Source of the DNA: Cedecea neteri
Lineage (GTDB): Bacteria > Pseudomonadota > Gammaproteobacteria > Enterobacterales > Enterobacteriaceae
Assembly (NCBI RefSeq): GCF_000758305.1
Contig: NZ_CP009458.1
Span: 744,001 to 808,000, forward strand
DNA: 64,000 nucleotides
Direction of reading: 5' to 3'
Both the position numbers and the translations under genes were made by a program. Positions 34,591 through 43,935 of this stretch are shown here, one piece after another (position 1 is the stretch's first letter; every line of letters begins with the position of its first letter). The notes under the pieces were generated by a model that was not told where the DNA came from, made no database searches, and saw nothing but the letters and a program-made list of their open reading frames with translations.

Positions 34591-36726
34591 ATGAGCACCT
34601 TATTATTTCTGTTAGCTGCTATGCTGGCCTGCGTACTGATTGCCGGATGGCTGATTTGGCGAAGCCTGAGGCTTCGTGCCCGGGTTTCGCACGATCGTTC
34701 CTTCTCCGGTGCCACCACGCGTAAACTGACCCCAGAAGAGCGCGTTGCCGTCGAAAATTACCTCGAGCGCTATTCGCGTTCTCAGGAACTGATCGGCCCA
34801 TCCGGTGCAAGCAATCCACCGCCAAGGTTAACGCTCACCGCGCAAAGCAGCATGGTTTTCTCCCTGACCCGATCTATCACTCGCTACGGCCTCTCTGCCG
34901 ATGACGCCAATAAATGGCGTTATTATCTTGATTCTGTTGAAGTGCATTTGCCGCCATTCTGGGAGCAATACATCACCAACGATAACGACGTGGAGCTGAT
35001 TCGGACAAGCAGCATCCCGCTGGTGATTTCACTCAATGGCAATACGCTGCAAAACGATACGCTGGACACGCAGCAGTATGCCCTGGAAGGTTATTCAGGC
35101 ACTCAGGCATCCATCCGGGGCGAAGAAAGCGAGCAAATCGAGCTGCTAAATATTCGCCAGGAAACCCAGGAAGAATATTCCCTGAGCCGCCCTGACGGCG
35201 TCCGTGAAGCCGCACTTATTTGCATCGCTTTTATCATGCTGTTCCTGAGTCTCGTGACGCCGCCCGTGTTCCTGCCCTGGCTCATTGGCGGTGCCGTTTT
35301 GCTGATTGCCGCCGGGTTATGGGGCCTCTTTGCTCCTCCGGCAAAAACGGCATTGCGCGAAATCCATTGCCTGCGCGGCACACCTAAGCGCTGGGGGCTG
35401 TTTGGTGAATCCAACCAGGATCAGATGAACAATATCTCCCTGGGGATTATCGACCTGGTTTATCCACCGCACTGGCAGCCTTTTGTAGCGCAGGATTTGG
35501 GGCAGAAAACCGACATCGATATCTACCTTGACCGCCATGTAGTGCGTCAGGGGCGTTTCCTTTCTCTGCATGATGAAGTGCGTAACTTCCCGCTACAGCA
35601 CTGGGTGCGCAACCTTCTTATTGCCGCTGGTGCGCTGTTGGTCCTGCTGATGATGACCATTTGGGTGCCATTGGAAATGCCCATTAAGCTCAGCGCCTCA
35701 TGGTTAAAGGGCGCTCAGTCCATCGAAGCCACCAGCGTTGAAGACCTCGCCAAATACAAGCTGCAGGTTGGCGATACGCTTAGAGTCAACGGCACGGGGA
35801 TGTGTAATATTCAAACGCCCGGCGGTTATCACGCGCGGCAAAATTTCCCGTTCACCCCCTTCGACTGTTCACAAATTATCTGGAATACCGCCCGTCCTCT
35901 GCCCTTGCCTGAGTCGGAAATCATGGACAAAGCGGTCGCCCTGACCAAAGCCGTCAGCGGGCAAATCCATCCTCAGGGTGGCGAAGCTGACAGCAAGGTA
36001 AACCCCCAGCTCGCGGACGCCATTCAGAAATCAGGCATGGTCCTGTTGGATGATTTTGCCGGGATTGTGAAAAAAACGCAGGCGCTGTGTACCGCAGAGG
36101 AAGAGTGTGTGCGCCTGAAAAATGCGCTCGTAAACCTGGGCAACACTAAAGACTGGGATTCTCTGATCAAGCGTGCGGATTCAGGAAAACTGACCGGGGT
36201 GAATGTCCTTCTACGGCCGGTTAGCGCCGAGTCGCTGGATAACCTGGTGACCACCTCAACCGCGCCATTCTTTATCCGTGAAACCGCCCGCGCAGCTCAG
36301 GCGTTAAACAGCCCGGCGCCGGGCGGCTACATCATCATCAACGATGAAGGCGGCGATCTCGTGGACCAACCGCTGCCGCCAATGTCGCTGTATGACTTCC
36401 CGGCTCAGGAACAATGGACCGAATTCCAGCGGCTGGCGGAAATGTTGCTGCAAACACCGTTCCACGCCGAAGGAATCATTACCGGCATCTACACGGACGC
36501 TAACGGCACACAGCACGTCACCCTGCATCGGATTTCCGATACACACAGCCTCTGGAGCTACATCGGTATTTCTCTGATGCTGATTGCGATGCTGGCCTGC
36601 GCCGCGATAAACGGCGTTCTGGCGGTGACTCGCTATCGCCGTGCCAGTACGCGGCTGGCTGAAATTCAGCGCTATTATGATAGCTGCCTCAACCCCACAC
36701 TGACTCCGCCCACGCCGCTGAAGTAG
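34591..36726 (+). CDS. igaA: IgaA, inner-membrane inhibitor of the Rcs phosphorelay
   Basis: 711 aa, exactly the length of E. coli IgaA/YrfF. Polytopic inner-membrane protein that restrains the RcsCDB envelope-stress phosphorelay. An N-terminal helix (LLFLLAAMLACVLIAGWLIW), a cytoplasmic domain with WRYYLDSVEVHLPPFWEQYI, paired central helices near residue 215-255, a further helix near 345, a periplasmic domain and a C-terminal helix are visible. ATG at 34591 follows GGGGAAA. The protein is usually essential unless Rcs is inactive. Confidence 0.96.
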   Translation: MSTLLFLLAAMLACVLIAGWLIWRSLRLRARVSHDRSFSGATTRKLTPEERVAVENYLERYSRSQELIGPSGASNPPPRLTLTAQSSMVFSLTRSITRYGLSADDANKWRYYLDSVEVHLPPFWEQYITNDNDVELIRTSSIPLVISLNGNTLQNDTLDTQQYALEGYSGTQASIRGEESEQIELLNIRQETQEEYSLSRPDGVREAALICIAFIMLFLSLVTPPVFLPWLIGGAVLLIAAGLWGLFAPPAKTALREIHCLRGTPKRWGLFGESNQDQMNNISLGIIDLVYPPHWQPFVAQDLGQKTDIDIYLDRHVVRQGRFLSLHDEVRNFPLQHWVRNLLIAAGALLVLLMMTIWVPLEMPIKLSASWLKGAQSIEATSVEDLAKYKLQVGDTLRVNGTGMCNIQTPGGYHARQNFPFTPFDCSQIIWNTARPLPLPESEIMDKAVALTKAVSGQIHPQGGEADSKVNPQLADAIQKSGMVLLDDFAGIVKKTQALCTAEEECVRLKNALVNLGNTKDWDSLIKRADSGKLTGVNVLLRPVSAESLDNLVTTSTAPFFIRETARAAQALNSPAPGGYIIINDEGGDLVDQPLPPMSLYDFPAQEQWTEFQRLAEMLLQTPFHAEGIITGIYTDANGTQHVTLHRISDTHSLWSYIGISLMLIAMLACAAINGVLAVTRYRRASTRLAEIQRYYDSCLNPTLTPPTPLK

Positions 36727-36744
36727 CCGCTACGGGTAAACTTT

Positions 36745-36780
36745 GCGTACCGGGTTGTGCTACCCTGGTACGCTATTTTC
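36745..36780 (+). terminator. Hairpin between igaA and yrfG
   Basis: GCGTACC-GGGT, a 6-nt loop, ACCC-T-GGTACGC then TATTTTC: an 11-bp stem with one bulge, followed by a T-rich stretch. It lies between the igaA stop and the yrfG start, so it probably attenuates or ends igaA transcription. Confidence 0.75.
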
Positions 36781-36800
36781 CCTCAATCGAGACTAAAGCT

Positions 36801-37472
36801 ATGTCTGGTGCTATTACCTGGCAGGATGTTGACACCCTGTTGCTGGATATGGACGGGACCCTGTTGGACCTGGCCTTTGATAACCATTTCTGGAAAAAGC
36901 TGGTACCGGAAACCCTTAGCCTTGAGCGAGGTATTCCCCTGCAGGATGCCTATGAATTAATTTCCCGCGAATACCACGCCGTGCAGCATACGCTAAACTG
37001 GTACTGTCTCGACTACTGGAGCGAACGCCTCGGGCTGGATATCTGTGCCATGACCACAGAACAGGGGCCAAAAGCCACGCTGCGTGAAGATACCGTACCG
37101 TTTCTTGAGGCGGCGAAAGCCAGCGGCAAGCACAGAATTTTGCTCACCAACGCGCACCCGCATAACCTGGCGGTGAAGCTTGAGCATACGGGTTTGAACC
37201 AGCACCTTGATTTATTACTTTCCACCCACACATTTGGTTATCCGAAAGAAGATCAGCGTTTATGGCAGGCGGTGGCCGGACATACCGGATTCGATGCGGC
37301 CCGAACCGTCTTTATCGACGACAGCGAAGCCATTCTTGATGCAGCCGCAACGTTTGGGATTCGCTACTGCTTTGGCGTTCTGAACCCGGATTCAGGTGAA
37401 GCGGAAAAAACGTTTGAGCGCCACCCAGGCCTGAGCGATTACCGCAGCCTGATTCCTTCGCTTTCCGCTTAA
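36801..37472 (+). CDS. yrfG: GMP/IMP 5'-nucleotidase YrfG (HAD family)
   Basis: 223 aa (E. coli 222). HAD phosphatase with nucleophile D16 and D18 in LLLDMDGTLLDL, motif II ILLTNAHPH and motif IV TVFIDDSEAILDAA. The E. coli enzyme prefers purine nucleoside monophosphates. ATG at 36801. It starts a run with hslR (9 bp later) and hslO on the same strand. Confidence 0.93.
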   Translation: MSGAITWQDVDTLLLDMDGTLLDLAFDNHFWKKLVPETLSLERGIPLQDAYELISREYHAVQHTLNWYCLDYWSERLGLDICAMTTEQGPKATLREDTVPFLEAAKASGKHRILLTNAHPHNLAVKLEHTGLNQHLDLLLSTHTFGYPKEDQRLWQAVAGHTGFDAARTVFIDDSEAILDAAATFGIRYCFGVLNPDSGEAEKTFERHPGLSDYRSLIPSLSA

Positions 37473-37481
37473 GGAGGCGCA

Positions 37482-37883
37482 ATGAAAGAAAAAACCGCCG
37501 AGGGCGTACGCCTGGACAAATGGCTATGGGCCGCACGCTTTTACAAAACCCGTGCGGTTGCGCGGGAAATGATTGAAGGCGGGAAAGTGCACTACAACGG
37601 CCAGCGCAGCAAGCCGAGCAAACTGATTGAGCTGAACGCGGTTCTCACGCTGCGTCAGGGAAACGACGAGCGCACCGTAACCGTACTGGGTATTACCGAA
37701 CAGCGCAGGCCAGCCACAGAAGCCACTCAGCTTTATGAAGAGACGGCGGAAAGCATCGCCAAACGGGAGAAAGTGGCGCTGGCGCGCAAAATGAACGCGC
37801 TGACCATGCCGCATCCCGATCGCCGCCCGGACAAAAAAGAGCGGCGAGATTTGATGAAATTTAAACACGGTGGCGAAGATTAA
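37482..37883 (+). CDS. hslR: Ribosome-associated heat shock protein Hsp15
   Basis: 133 aa (E. coli 133). S4-type RNA-binding protein that binds 50S subunits carrying nascent peptidyl-tRNA after aborted translation and helps recycle them. The S4 domain is RLDKWLWAARFYKTRAVARE and MIEGGKVHYNGQRSKPSKLI (residues about 9-50); the C-terminus is basic. ATG at 37482 follows AAGGAGG. hslO follows after 27 bp. Confidence 0.97.
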   Translation: MKEKTAEGVRLDKWLWAARFYKTRAVAREMIEGGKVHYNGQRSKPSKLIELNAVLTLRQGNDERTVTVLGITEQRRPATEATQLYEETAESIAKREKVALARKMNALTMPHPDRRPDKKERRDLMKFKHGGED

Positions 37884-37910
37884 ATTCGCCGACCAGTAAG
37901 AGAGATGACG

Positions 37911-38789
37911 ATGACTCAACACGACCAACTACACCGCTATCTGTTTGAAAACCACGCCGTGCGCGGCGAGCTGGTGACGGTTTCCGAAACCTGGCAGCAG
38001 ATCATGGAAAACCATGATTACCCGCAGCCAGTCAAAAAAATTCTGGGCGAACTGCTGGTCGCCACCAGCCTGCTGACCGCCACGCTGAAGTTTGACGGCG
38101 ATATCACCGTTCAGCTCCAGGGGGATGGCCCAATGACGCTGGCCGTGATTAACGGTAATAACAAACAGCAAATGCGCGGCGTGGCTCGCGTACAGGGTGA
38201 TATCCCGGCAGATGCGGCATTAAAAGATCTGGTGGGTAATGGTTATCTGGTGATCACCATCACCCCAGCCGAAGGCGAGCGCTATCAGGGCGTAGTCGGT
38301 CTGGAAGGGGATACGCTGGCCGCCTGCCTGGAAGATTACTTCATGCGTTCCGAGCAGTTGCCAACTCGCCTGTTTATTCGTACCGGCGAAGTTGACGGTA
38401 AAGCGGCTGCGGGCGGCATGCTGCTGCAGGTTCTGCCGGCGCAAAACGCTGAAACCGACGACTTCAACCACCTGGCGACGCTGACCGAAACCATCAAGGC
38501 CGAAGAGCTGCTGACGCTGCCAGCGACCGATGTGCTATGGCGCCTGTATCACGAAGAAGAAGTCACGCTGTACGATCCGCAGGACGTAGAGTTCAAATGC
38601 ACCTGCTCACGCGAGCGCTGTGCTGACGCGCTGCGCACGCTGCCGGATGAAGAAGTCGACAGCATTCTGGCCGAAGACGGCGAAATCGACATGAACTGCG
38701 ATTACTGTGGCAGCCGCTATGTGTTTGACTCCATGGACATCGCAGCGATCCGCAACAATGCCTCTCCGGCGGATCCGCAGGTTCACTAA
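37911..38789 (+). CDS. hslO: Redox-regulated chaperone Hsp33
   Basis: 292 aa, the E. coli length. Cytoplasmic holdase activated by oxidation and unfolding. The C-terminal zinc/redox switch has C230 and C232 (CTC), and C263 and C266 (CDYC). Blocks LVATSLLTATLKFDGDITVQ and LQGDGPMTLAVINGNN are family-diagnostic. ATG at 37911 is preferred over 37905, which is too close to the AAGAGAG ribosome-binding site. Confidence 0.97.
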   Translation: MTQHDQLHRYLFENHAVRGELVTVSETWQQIMENHDYPQPVKKILGELLVATSLLTATLKFDGDITVQLQGDGPMTLAVINGNNKQQMRGVARVQGDIPADAALKDLVGNGYLVITITPAEGERYQGVVGLEGDTLAACLEDYFMRSEQLPTRLFIRTGEVDGKAAAGGMLLQVLPAQNAETDDFNHLATLTETIKAEELLTLPATDVLWRLYHEEEVTLYDPQDVEFKCTCSRERCADALRTLPDEEVDSILAEDGEIDMNCDYCGSRYVFDSMDIAAIRNNASPADPQVH

Positions 38790-38795
38790 GTTTGC

Positions 38796-38825
38796 AAAAC
38801 GCCTCCAATCGGAGGCGTTTTATTT
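38796..38825. terminator. Bidirectional terminator between hslO and yhgE
   Basis: AAAACGCCTCC, AATC, GGAGGCGTTTT is a perfect 11-bp stem with A and T flanks, serving the convergent hslO and yhgE transcripts. Confidence 0.93.
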
Positions 38826-40574
38826 TCAGCGGTAATAGTCAATTTTAACCCGCTGCCCCTGCACCATCACGTCCTGCCAGACCTTCGGCGCCGCCGTTAG
38901 TTTTCCTTCAGAAGCAGCCTGCTTCAGCGCTGACATCATCTGGTTTTTGTCCAAATCACGGGCCTGGCCGATATCCTTCCAGCTTCCGTCGACCTTGCCA
39001 TACACTTTGCAGTAGCTCATTTCCGGCTGGCACAGCAGCCATTCATCCTGCCCATCGCCGTTCAGATCCATCCCAACCAGCAGACACTTATCCTCGTCAT
39101 CCAGGCATTCACGGGCCTGGTAACTTTCATCTTTTACCATGGCCTGCCACCACGCGTTTTCCGGCACGCGGTTTTTATCCGCCAGCACGATACGCTGACG
39201 CAGAGATTCAACCGTCAGCTTCGCAACCGCCACACCGCCCGCTTTGCCGTTGCTCAACAACATCGCCAATTGTCTTCTGCGGTCAGGGCTGGCGACAAAC
39301 ACCGGGTCTTTTTGCAGCTCGCTGAGCGCATCATAGCCCCGCCGCCCGGCATATTGCAGCATGGTCATACTCACCTTCTCGGGCTTCAGGATGCCGCTGT
39401 GGTAACGCGCCATTTGGTTATTAACGCTGATCCGGTAAGGGTCCAGAAGCGGAGAATTCACCGCAACCAACAAGGCCAGCGCCAGCAAAAGCACCGCGCG
39501 GTTAATCCCTCCCGGCTGTAGAACAGGCTCCCGACGCTGGCGAATAATCGTGGCAATATAGCCAAAGGCCCACACCAATACGGTGAAGGTTATCAGTGCC
39601 GCATATACCCTTGTCGGCGTCCAGCCGTATGACGAAACGCGCAACCACAGCGCATAGCTTGCCAGCAAGGCATAAACCGGCGACAGCAATAACGTCAGCT
39701 TTATCGCGCCATCAAGCAAAGCGGGATAAGGTCGGGTTTCTCTTTCCGGGTGATAGGCCACTGCGGCAGTGCCCATCACCATCAGCGTCAGCGTGTTGAG
39801 CAGCGCATTACAGGAAAAGTGCAGTGAAATAGACCCCAGACCGACCACCGGCAGCGTCGCCAAAAACATCAGAGAAATCAGCGAAAGCAGCGGTAAAAGC
39901 CCCGTCGCAAAAACGCTGAAGAAATGTTTTACCGCGTTAATGGCCCGAACCTGGTCACGACAAAGCGTGACCGCCAGCGCCGCTGCCGTACAGGTAGCAA
40001 TCCAGGCAAATGCCGACGAACTGAAAAACAGGCGATCAAAGAAGGTGATATCCACCAGCTTGAATAAGCCGGCCCAAAGCGCCAGCACGCCCCAGAAAAA
40101 GAGCACCAACAGCCCGGTCAGCAGCAGAGTAATACCGTTCCGCCAGAGCTGGCCGTAGAATACCTGCCAGCCTCCCCAACCGCGATTCGAGTGCAGCCGC
40201 CCCTGCAGCCAGGGCAAGGCCAGAAACAGCATCGCCGCCAGCGAACAGAGATACCCCAGCACAATATCGTGCCGGTTCCAGCTTTCCAGTCCCTGAGTCG
40301 TCCAGTTCACCCAGCCGCTCATCAACGCCACAATCGGCAGGGGGAGTAGCGCCAGGCCCCAAAATCGCAGGCCATTGAAACGCACGGTGATAAGCGCCAG
40401 CGTCGCCGCCAGCACCACGGACAGAGAGCGCAGATACAGGGCCTGATTATCCCCTCGCAGCCAGAGGCTACTCACCCTGTCTCCTTCGGTGAGGTACAGC
40501 ACCACGCCTAAAAGAAACCCCACCAGCAAAATCCCCCAGCGGGTCGCCTTAGGTAACGGCTCAGACATGAACAT
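38826..40574 (-). CDS. yhgE: YhgE, DUF4153-type polytopic membrane protein
   Basis: 582 aa from ATG 40574 (E. coli 574). About ten hydrophobic helices occupy the first two thirds (WGILLVGFLLGVVLYLTEGD, LALLPLPIVALMSGWVNW, LLTGLLVLFFWGVLALWAGL). A soluble C-terminal third contains an EF-hand-like stretch, CLLVGMDLNGDGQDEWLLCQ, and ends KVWQDVMVQGQRVKIDYYR. The start at 40574 has AGGG at 9-nt spacing; ATG 40583 and 40568 are alternatives. Function unknown; divergent from pckA. Confidence 0.88.
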   Translation of the reverse strand: MFMSEPLPKATRWGILLVGFLLGVVLYLTEGDRVSSLWLRGDNQALYLRSLSVVLAATLALITVRFNGLRFWGLALLPLPIVALMSGWVNWTTQGLESWNRHDIVLGYLCSLAAMLFLALPWLQGRLHSNRGWGGWQVFYGQLWRNGITLLLTGLLVLFFWGVLALWAGLFKLVDITFFDRLFFSSSAFAWIATCTAAALAVTLCRDQVRAINAVKHFFSVFATGLLPLLSLISLMFLATLPVVGLGSISLHFSCNALLNTLTLMVMGTAAVAYHPERETRPYPALLDGAIKLTLLLSPVYALLASYALWLRVSSYGWTPTRVYAALITFTVLVWAFGYIATIIRQRREPVLQPGGINRAVLLLALALLVAVNSPLLDPYRISVNNQMARYHSGILKPEKVSMTMLQYAGRRGYDALSELQKDPVFVASPDRRRQLAMLLSNGKAGGVAVAKLTVESLRQRIVLADKNRVPENAWWQAMVKDESYQARECLDDEDKCLLVGMDLNGDGQDEWLLCQPEMSYCKVYGKVDGSWKDIGQARDLDKNQMMSALKQAASEGKLTAAPKVWQDVMVQGQRVKIDYYR

Positions 40575-40583
40575 GGTTGTCAT

Positions 40584-40899
40584 CCCTTATTAGATCATTT
40601 TTGACTTAATGTAACGGCCTGCTGCGACTTGCAAATGACGGTCTTGTTTCATTGAGTTGCGTATGAGAGCGCGTTCATTCACAAAGTTCTCCGTTATTAT
40701 CCTAATTATTAACATATCCGCTATATTTTCCCCGAAAGCCAGCGAATTCCTGCCATACTCTGCCCCCGTTGCGGCATCCCCTGTGCATTTCCCCTGTTAA
40801 ATTTAAGCAGGCGCGTAAATTTATGATAGTGGTCGCGGTTAACACCCCCTAAACAACCCTACAATATTCGGCAGTATAAATTGGCTAAGGAGCAGTGAA
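40584..40899. promoter_or_regulatory. Divergent promoter region of yhgE and pckA
   Basis: 316 bp, AT-rich, with no credible gene. It should hold the pckA promoter, which in E. coli responds to CRP and Cra; I could not identify a convincing copy of either site by eye. CTAAGGAG before 40900 is a good pckA ribosome-binding site. Confidence 0.6.
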
Positions 40900-42519
40900 A
40901 TGCGAGTTAAAGGCATAACCCCGCAAGATCTCAAGGCTTATGGCATTCATGACGTCAGCGAAGTCGTCTATAACCCCGATTACGACACCCTTTACCGCGA
41001 AGAACTCGACCCTAACCTGCAGGGTTTTGAGCGCGGTGTGGTCACTAACTTAGGCGCTGTCTCCGTAGATACCGGGATCTTCACCGGCCGCTCTCCAAAA
41101 GATAAATACATCGTCCGCGATGACACCACCCGCGACACCTTATGGTGGGCCGACAACGGTAAAGGCAAAAACGATAACAAACCGCTTTCCGAAGAAACCT
41201 GGCACCAGCTTAAAGGGCTCGTCACTCATCAACTGTCGGGCAAGCGCCTGTTTATTATTGACGCTTTCTGCGGCGCCAACGCCGATACCCGCCTGTCAGT
41301 ACGTTTTATCACCGAGGTTGCCTGGCAGGCCCACTTCGTGAAAAACATGTTTATTCGCCCAACGGACGAAGAGCTGGAGACGTTTGAGCCTGATTTTGTG
41401 GTGATGAACGGAGCTAAATGTACCAATCCAAACTGGAAAGAACAGGGCCTGAACTCCGAAAACTTCGTGGCGTTTAACCTGACTGAACGCATGCAGCTTA
41501 TCGGCGGCACCTGGTACGGCGGCGAGATGAAGAAAGGGATGTTCTCTATCATGAACTACCTGCTGCCGCTGAAAGGCATCGCTTCCATGCACTGCTCGGC
41601 AAACGTCGGTGAAAAAGGCGATGTGGCGGTGTTCTTCGGGCTGTCCGGCACCGGTAAAACAACGCTGTCTACCGACCCGAAACGCCGCCTGATTGGCGAC
41701 GATGAGCACGGCTGGGACGACGACGGCGTGTTTAACTTTGAAGGCGGCTGCTACGCCAAAACCATTCGCCTGTCGGAAGAGGCAGAGCCGGATATCTATC
41801 ACGCGATCCGCCGCGATGCGCTGCTGGAAAACGTCACCGTCCGTGCTGACGGCACAATCGACTTCGACGATGCGTCCAAAACGGAAAACACCCGCGTTTC
41901 TTACCCGATTTATCACATCGACAACATTGTTAAGCCAGTGTCGAAAGCGGGCCACGCGACCAAAGTTATCTTCCTGACTGCGGACGCGTTCGGCGTATTG
42001 CCGCCGGTTTCCCGTCTCACCGCGAACCAGACTCAGTACCACTTCCTGTCCGGTTTTACCGCCAAACTGGCGGGCACCGAGCGCGGCGTGACTGAGCCAA
42101 CGCCAACCTTCTCCGCCTGCTTCGGCGCAGCGTTCCTGTCGCTGCACCCAACTCAGTATGCGGAAGTGCTGGTGAAACGCATGCAGGCATCCGGCGCGCA
42201 GGCGTACCTGGTGAATACCGGCTGGAACGGCACCGGCAAACGCATTTCGATCAAAGACACCCGCGCGATCATCGACGCTATTCTCGACGGCTCACTGGAC
42301 GACGCAGAAACCTTTACGCTGCCGATGTTTAACCTCGCTATTCCAACCGCTCTCGCAGGCGTGGACACCCAGATTCTGGACCCACGTAATACCTACGCCT
42401 CTCCGGAGCAGTGGCAGGAAAAAGCAGAGCAGTTGGCGAAGCTGTTTGTCGAAAACTTCGAGAAATACACCGACACCCCTGCCGGGGCGGCCCTGGTCGA
42501 AGCTGGTCCGAAGCTGTAA
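40900..42519 (+). CDS. pckA: Phosphoenolpyruvate carboxykinase (ATP)
   Basis: 539 aa (E. coli 540). Converts oxaloacetate and ATP to PEP, the entry to gluconeogenesis. Visible motifs are FTGRSPKDKYIV, the PEPCK-specific MHCSANVGEKGDVAVFFG, Walker A GLSGTGKTTLS (about 248-258), GDDEHGWDD and the C-terminal NTGWNGTGKRISIKDTRAI. A strong bidirectional terminator follows, shared with convergent envZ. Confidence 0.98.
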   Translation: MRVKGITPQDLKAYGIHDVSEVVYNPDYDTLYREELDPNLQGFERGVVTNLGAVSVDTGIFTGRSPKDKYIVRDDTTRDTLWWADNGKGKNDNKPLSEETWHQLKGLVTHQLSGKRLFIIDAFCGANADTRLSVRFITEVAWQAHFVKNMFIRPTDEELETFEPDFVVMNGAKCTNPNWKEQGLNSENFVAFNLTERMQLIGGTWYGGEMKKGMFSIMNYLLPLKGIASMHCSANVGEKGDVAVFFGLSGTGKTTLSTDPKRRLIGDDEHGWDDDGVFNFEGGCYAKTIRLSEEAEPDIYHAIRRDALLENVTVRADGTIDFDDASKTENTRVSYPIYHIDNIVKPVSKAGHATKVIFLTADAFGVLPPVSRLTANQTQYHFLSGFTAKLAGTERGVTEPTPTFSACFGAAFLSLHPTQYAEVLVKRMQASGAQAYLVNTGWNGTGKRISIKDTRAIIDAILDGSLDDAETFTLPMFNLAIPTALAGVDTQILDPRNTYASPEQWQEKAEQLAKLFVENFEKYTDTPAGAALVEAGPKL

Positions 42520-42539
42520 ATCTGAAACATTAGACGAAA

Positions 42540-42570
42540 AAAAACGAACCCTTCGGGGTTCGTTTTTTAT
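42540..42570. terminator. Bidirectional terminator between pckA and envZ
   Basis: AAAAACGAACCC, TTCG tetraloop, GGGTTCGTTTTTT: a perfect 12-bp stem with a T run on one side and an A run on the other. Confidence 0.95.
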
Positions 42571-42585
42571 TGGGCCACAGGGAAA

Positions 42586-43935
42586 CTAGCTTTCCCGATG
42601 AGTCACCACCCGGGTTATCGGCAGCGGGAGATAAGCCCTGATACGCAACCCTCCTCGCTCGCTCTTCCCGAGATCCAGCATCCCATTATGGTTGTCGATG
42701 ATACGCTGCACGATGGCCAGGCCCAGCCCGGTGCCGCTGGTACTGCGGGCGCTGTCGCCGCGCACAAACGGCTGGAACAAATGCTGCAGCTGATCTGGTT
42801 CAATGCCCGGACCGTCATCTTCCACCTGGAACCAGGCGCGGTTTAACTCGCTGCCGCTACTGACTTTGATCCAGCCATTGCCGTAGCGCGCTGCATTCAC
42901 CACCATGTTGGCAACCGCACGCTTGATAGACAGCGGATGGATATTCAGGCGGATTTCACCGGCCTGCAGGTCAGTGTCAATTTCACGCTCGTAGCCGCTT
43001 TCTGCCGCAATCACTTCCCCGAGTACGCTGTTGAGATCCGCCATCTCCAGCGGCATCTCCTGCCCGGTGCGCAGGTAGTCGATAAATTGTTCGATAATCG
43101 CATTACACTCTTCGATATCTTTGTTAATCGACTCGGCCAGATAGCCATCCTCCTGCCCCATCATTTCGGTCGCCAGGCGAATACGCGTCAGCGGCGTGCG
43201 CAGATCGTGGCTGACGCCCGCCATCAGCAGCGTGCGATCGTCGGCCAGTTGTTTCACGCCCGCGGCCATATGGTTAAATGCGCGAGTCACCGATCGCACT
43301 TCCGAAGCGCCATATTCGCGCAAAGGAGGAGGAATAATCCCTTTACCGACCTGCAGCGCAGCGTGCTCCAGGTCGACCAGCGGTCGGTTCTGTATTCGAA
43401 TAAACAGCCATGCGCCGCCTATCGCCAACAGCATGATCGCCAGCGTATAGCGGAACAGCGGGGAGAAATCACCCTGATGGATTTCGGTCAGCGGAACGCG
43501 GACCCAGATATTCGGCGACAGCCAGGTTTTCAGCCAGACAACCGGGGAGCTTTTGTTCACCTCAACGCGCACTTCGGTCGGGCCGCCAAGCTGCTGCGCC
43601 ATTTGCTGACTCAGAAACTCGTAGTGCTGCGCCCAGCGCAGGCCAGCGTCTTCCGCCGCCTCGTTGGAATAAAGTGAAATGCCCAGCTCGCGGTAAATCT
43701 CACGACGAAACGCAGGCGGCACCACAAGCTGGGTGCCATCTTCAAGCTGCAGTTTGTCGGTCATTAGCATTCTGACTTCGTACGCCAGCACCTTATTAAA
43801 CTGCTGCAGGCTCGGCAAAATCGCGAAGTTCAGAACGACAAGATAAGTCGTCACCAGGCTGACGAACAGCAAGGTGACGATCAGCAACAGCGTACGGGCA
43901 AACGAGCTTCTGGGGGAGAAGCGAACTCGCCTCAT
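42586..43935 (-). CDS. envZ: Osmosensor histidine kinase EnvZ
   Basis: 449 aa (E. coli 450). Inner-membrane kinase/phosphatase for OmpR. Two transmembrane helices (about 15-46 and 160-180) flank a periplasmic domain; HAMP follows. The phospho-accepting H243 lies in GVSHDLRTPLTRIRL, the N box in NMVVNAARYG, and DDGPGI and GTGLGLAIVQRI form the ATP site. The start overlaps the ompR stop by 4 bp (ATGA, 43932-43935). Near-identity to E. coli runs through the first 280 residues. Confidence 0.99.
   Translation of the reverse strand: MRRVRFSPRSSFARTLLLIVTLLFVSLVTTYLVVLNFAILPSLQQFNKVLAYEVRMLMTDKLQLEDGTQLVVPPAFRREIYRELGISLYSNEAAEDAGLRWAQHYEFLSQQMAQQLGGPTEVRVEVNKSSPVVWLKTWLSPNIWVRVPLTEIHQGDFSPLFRYTLAIMLLAIGGAWLFIRIQNRPLVDLEHAALQVGKGIIPPPLREYGASEVRSVTRAFNHMAAGVKQLADDRTLLMAGVSHDLRTPLTRIRLATEMMGQEDGYLAESINKDIEECNAIIEQFIDYLRTGQEMPLEMADLNSVLGEVIAAESGYEREIDTDLQAGEIRLNIHPLSIKRAVANMVVNAARYGNGWIKVSSGSELNRAWFQVEDDGPGIEPDQLQHLFQPFVRGDSARSTSGTGLGLAIVQRIIDNHNGMLDLGKSERGGLRIRAYLPLPITRVVTHRES

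Noticed and set aside
40584..40899. Cra or CRP operator upstream of pckA
   Set aside because: Expected from E. coli, but no sequence close enough to either consensus was found by eye.
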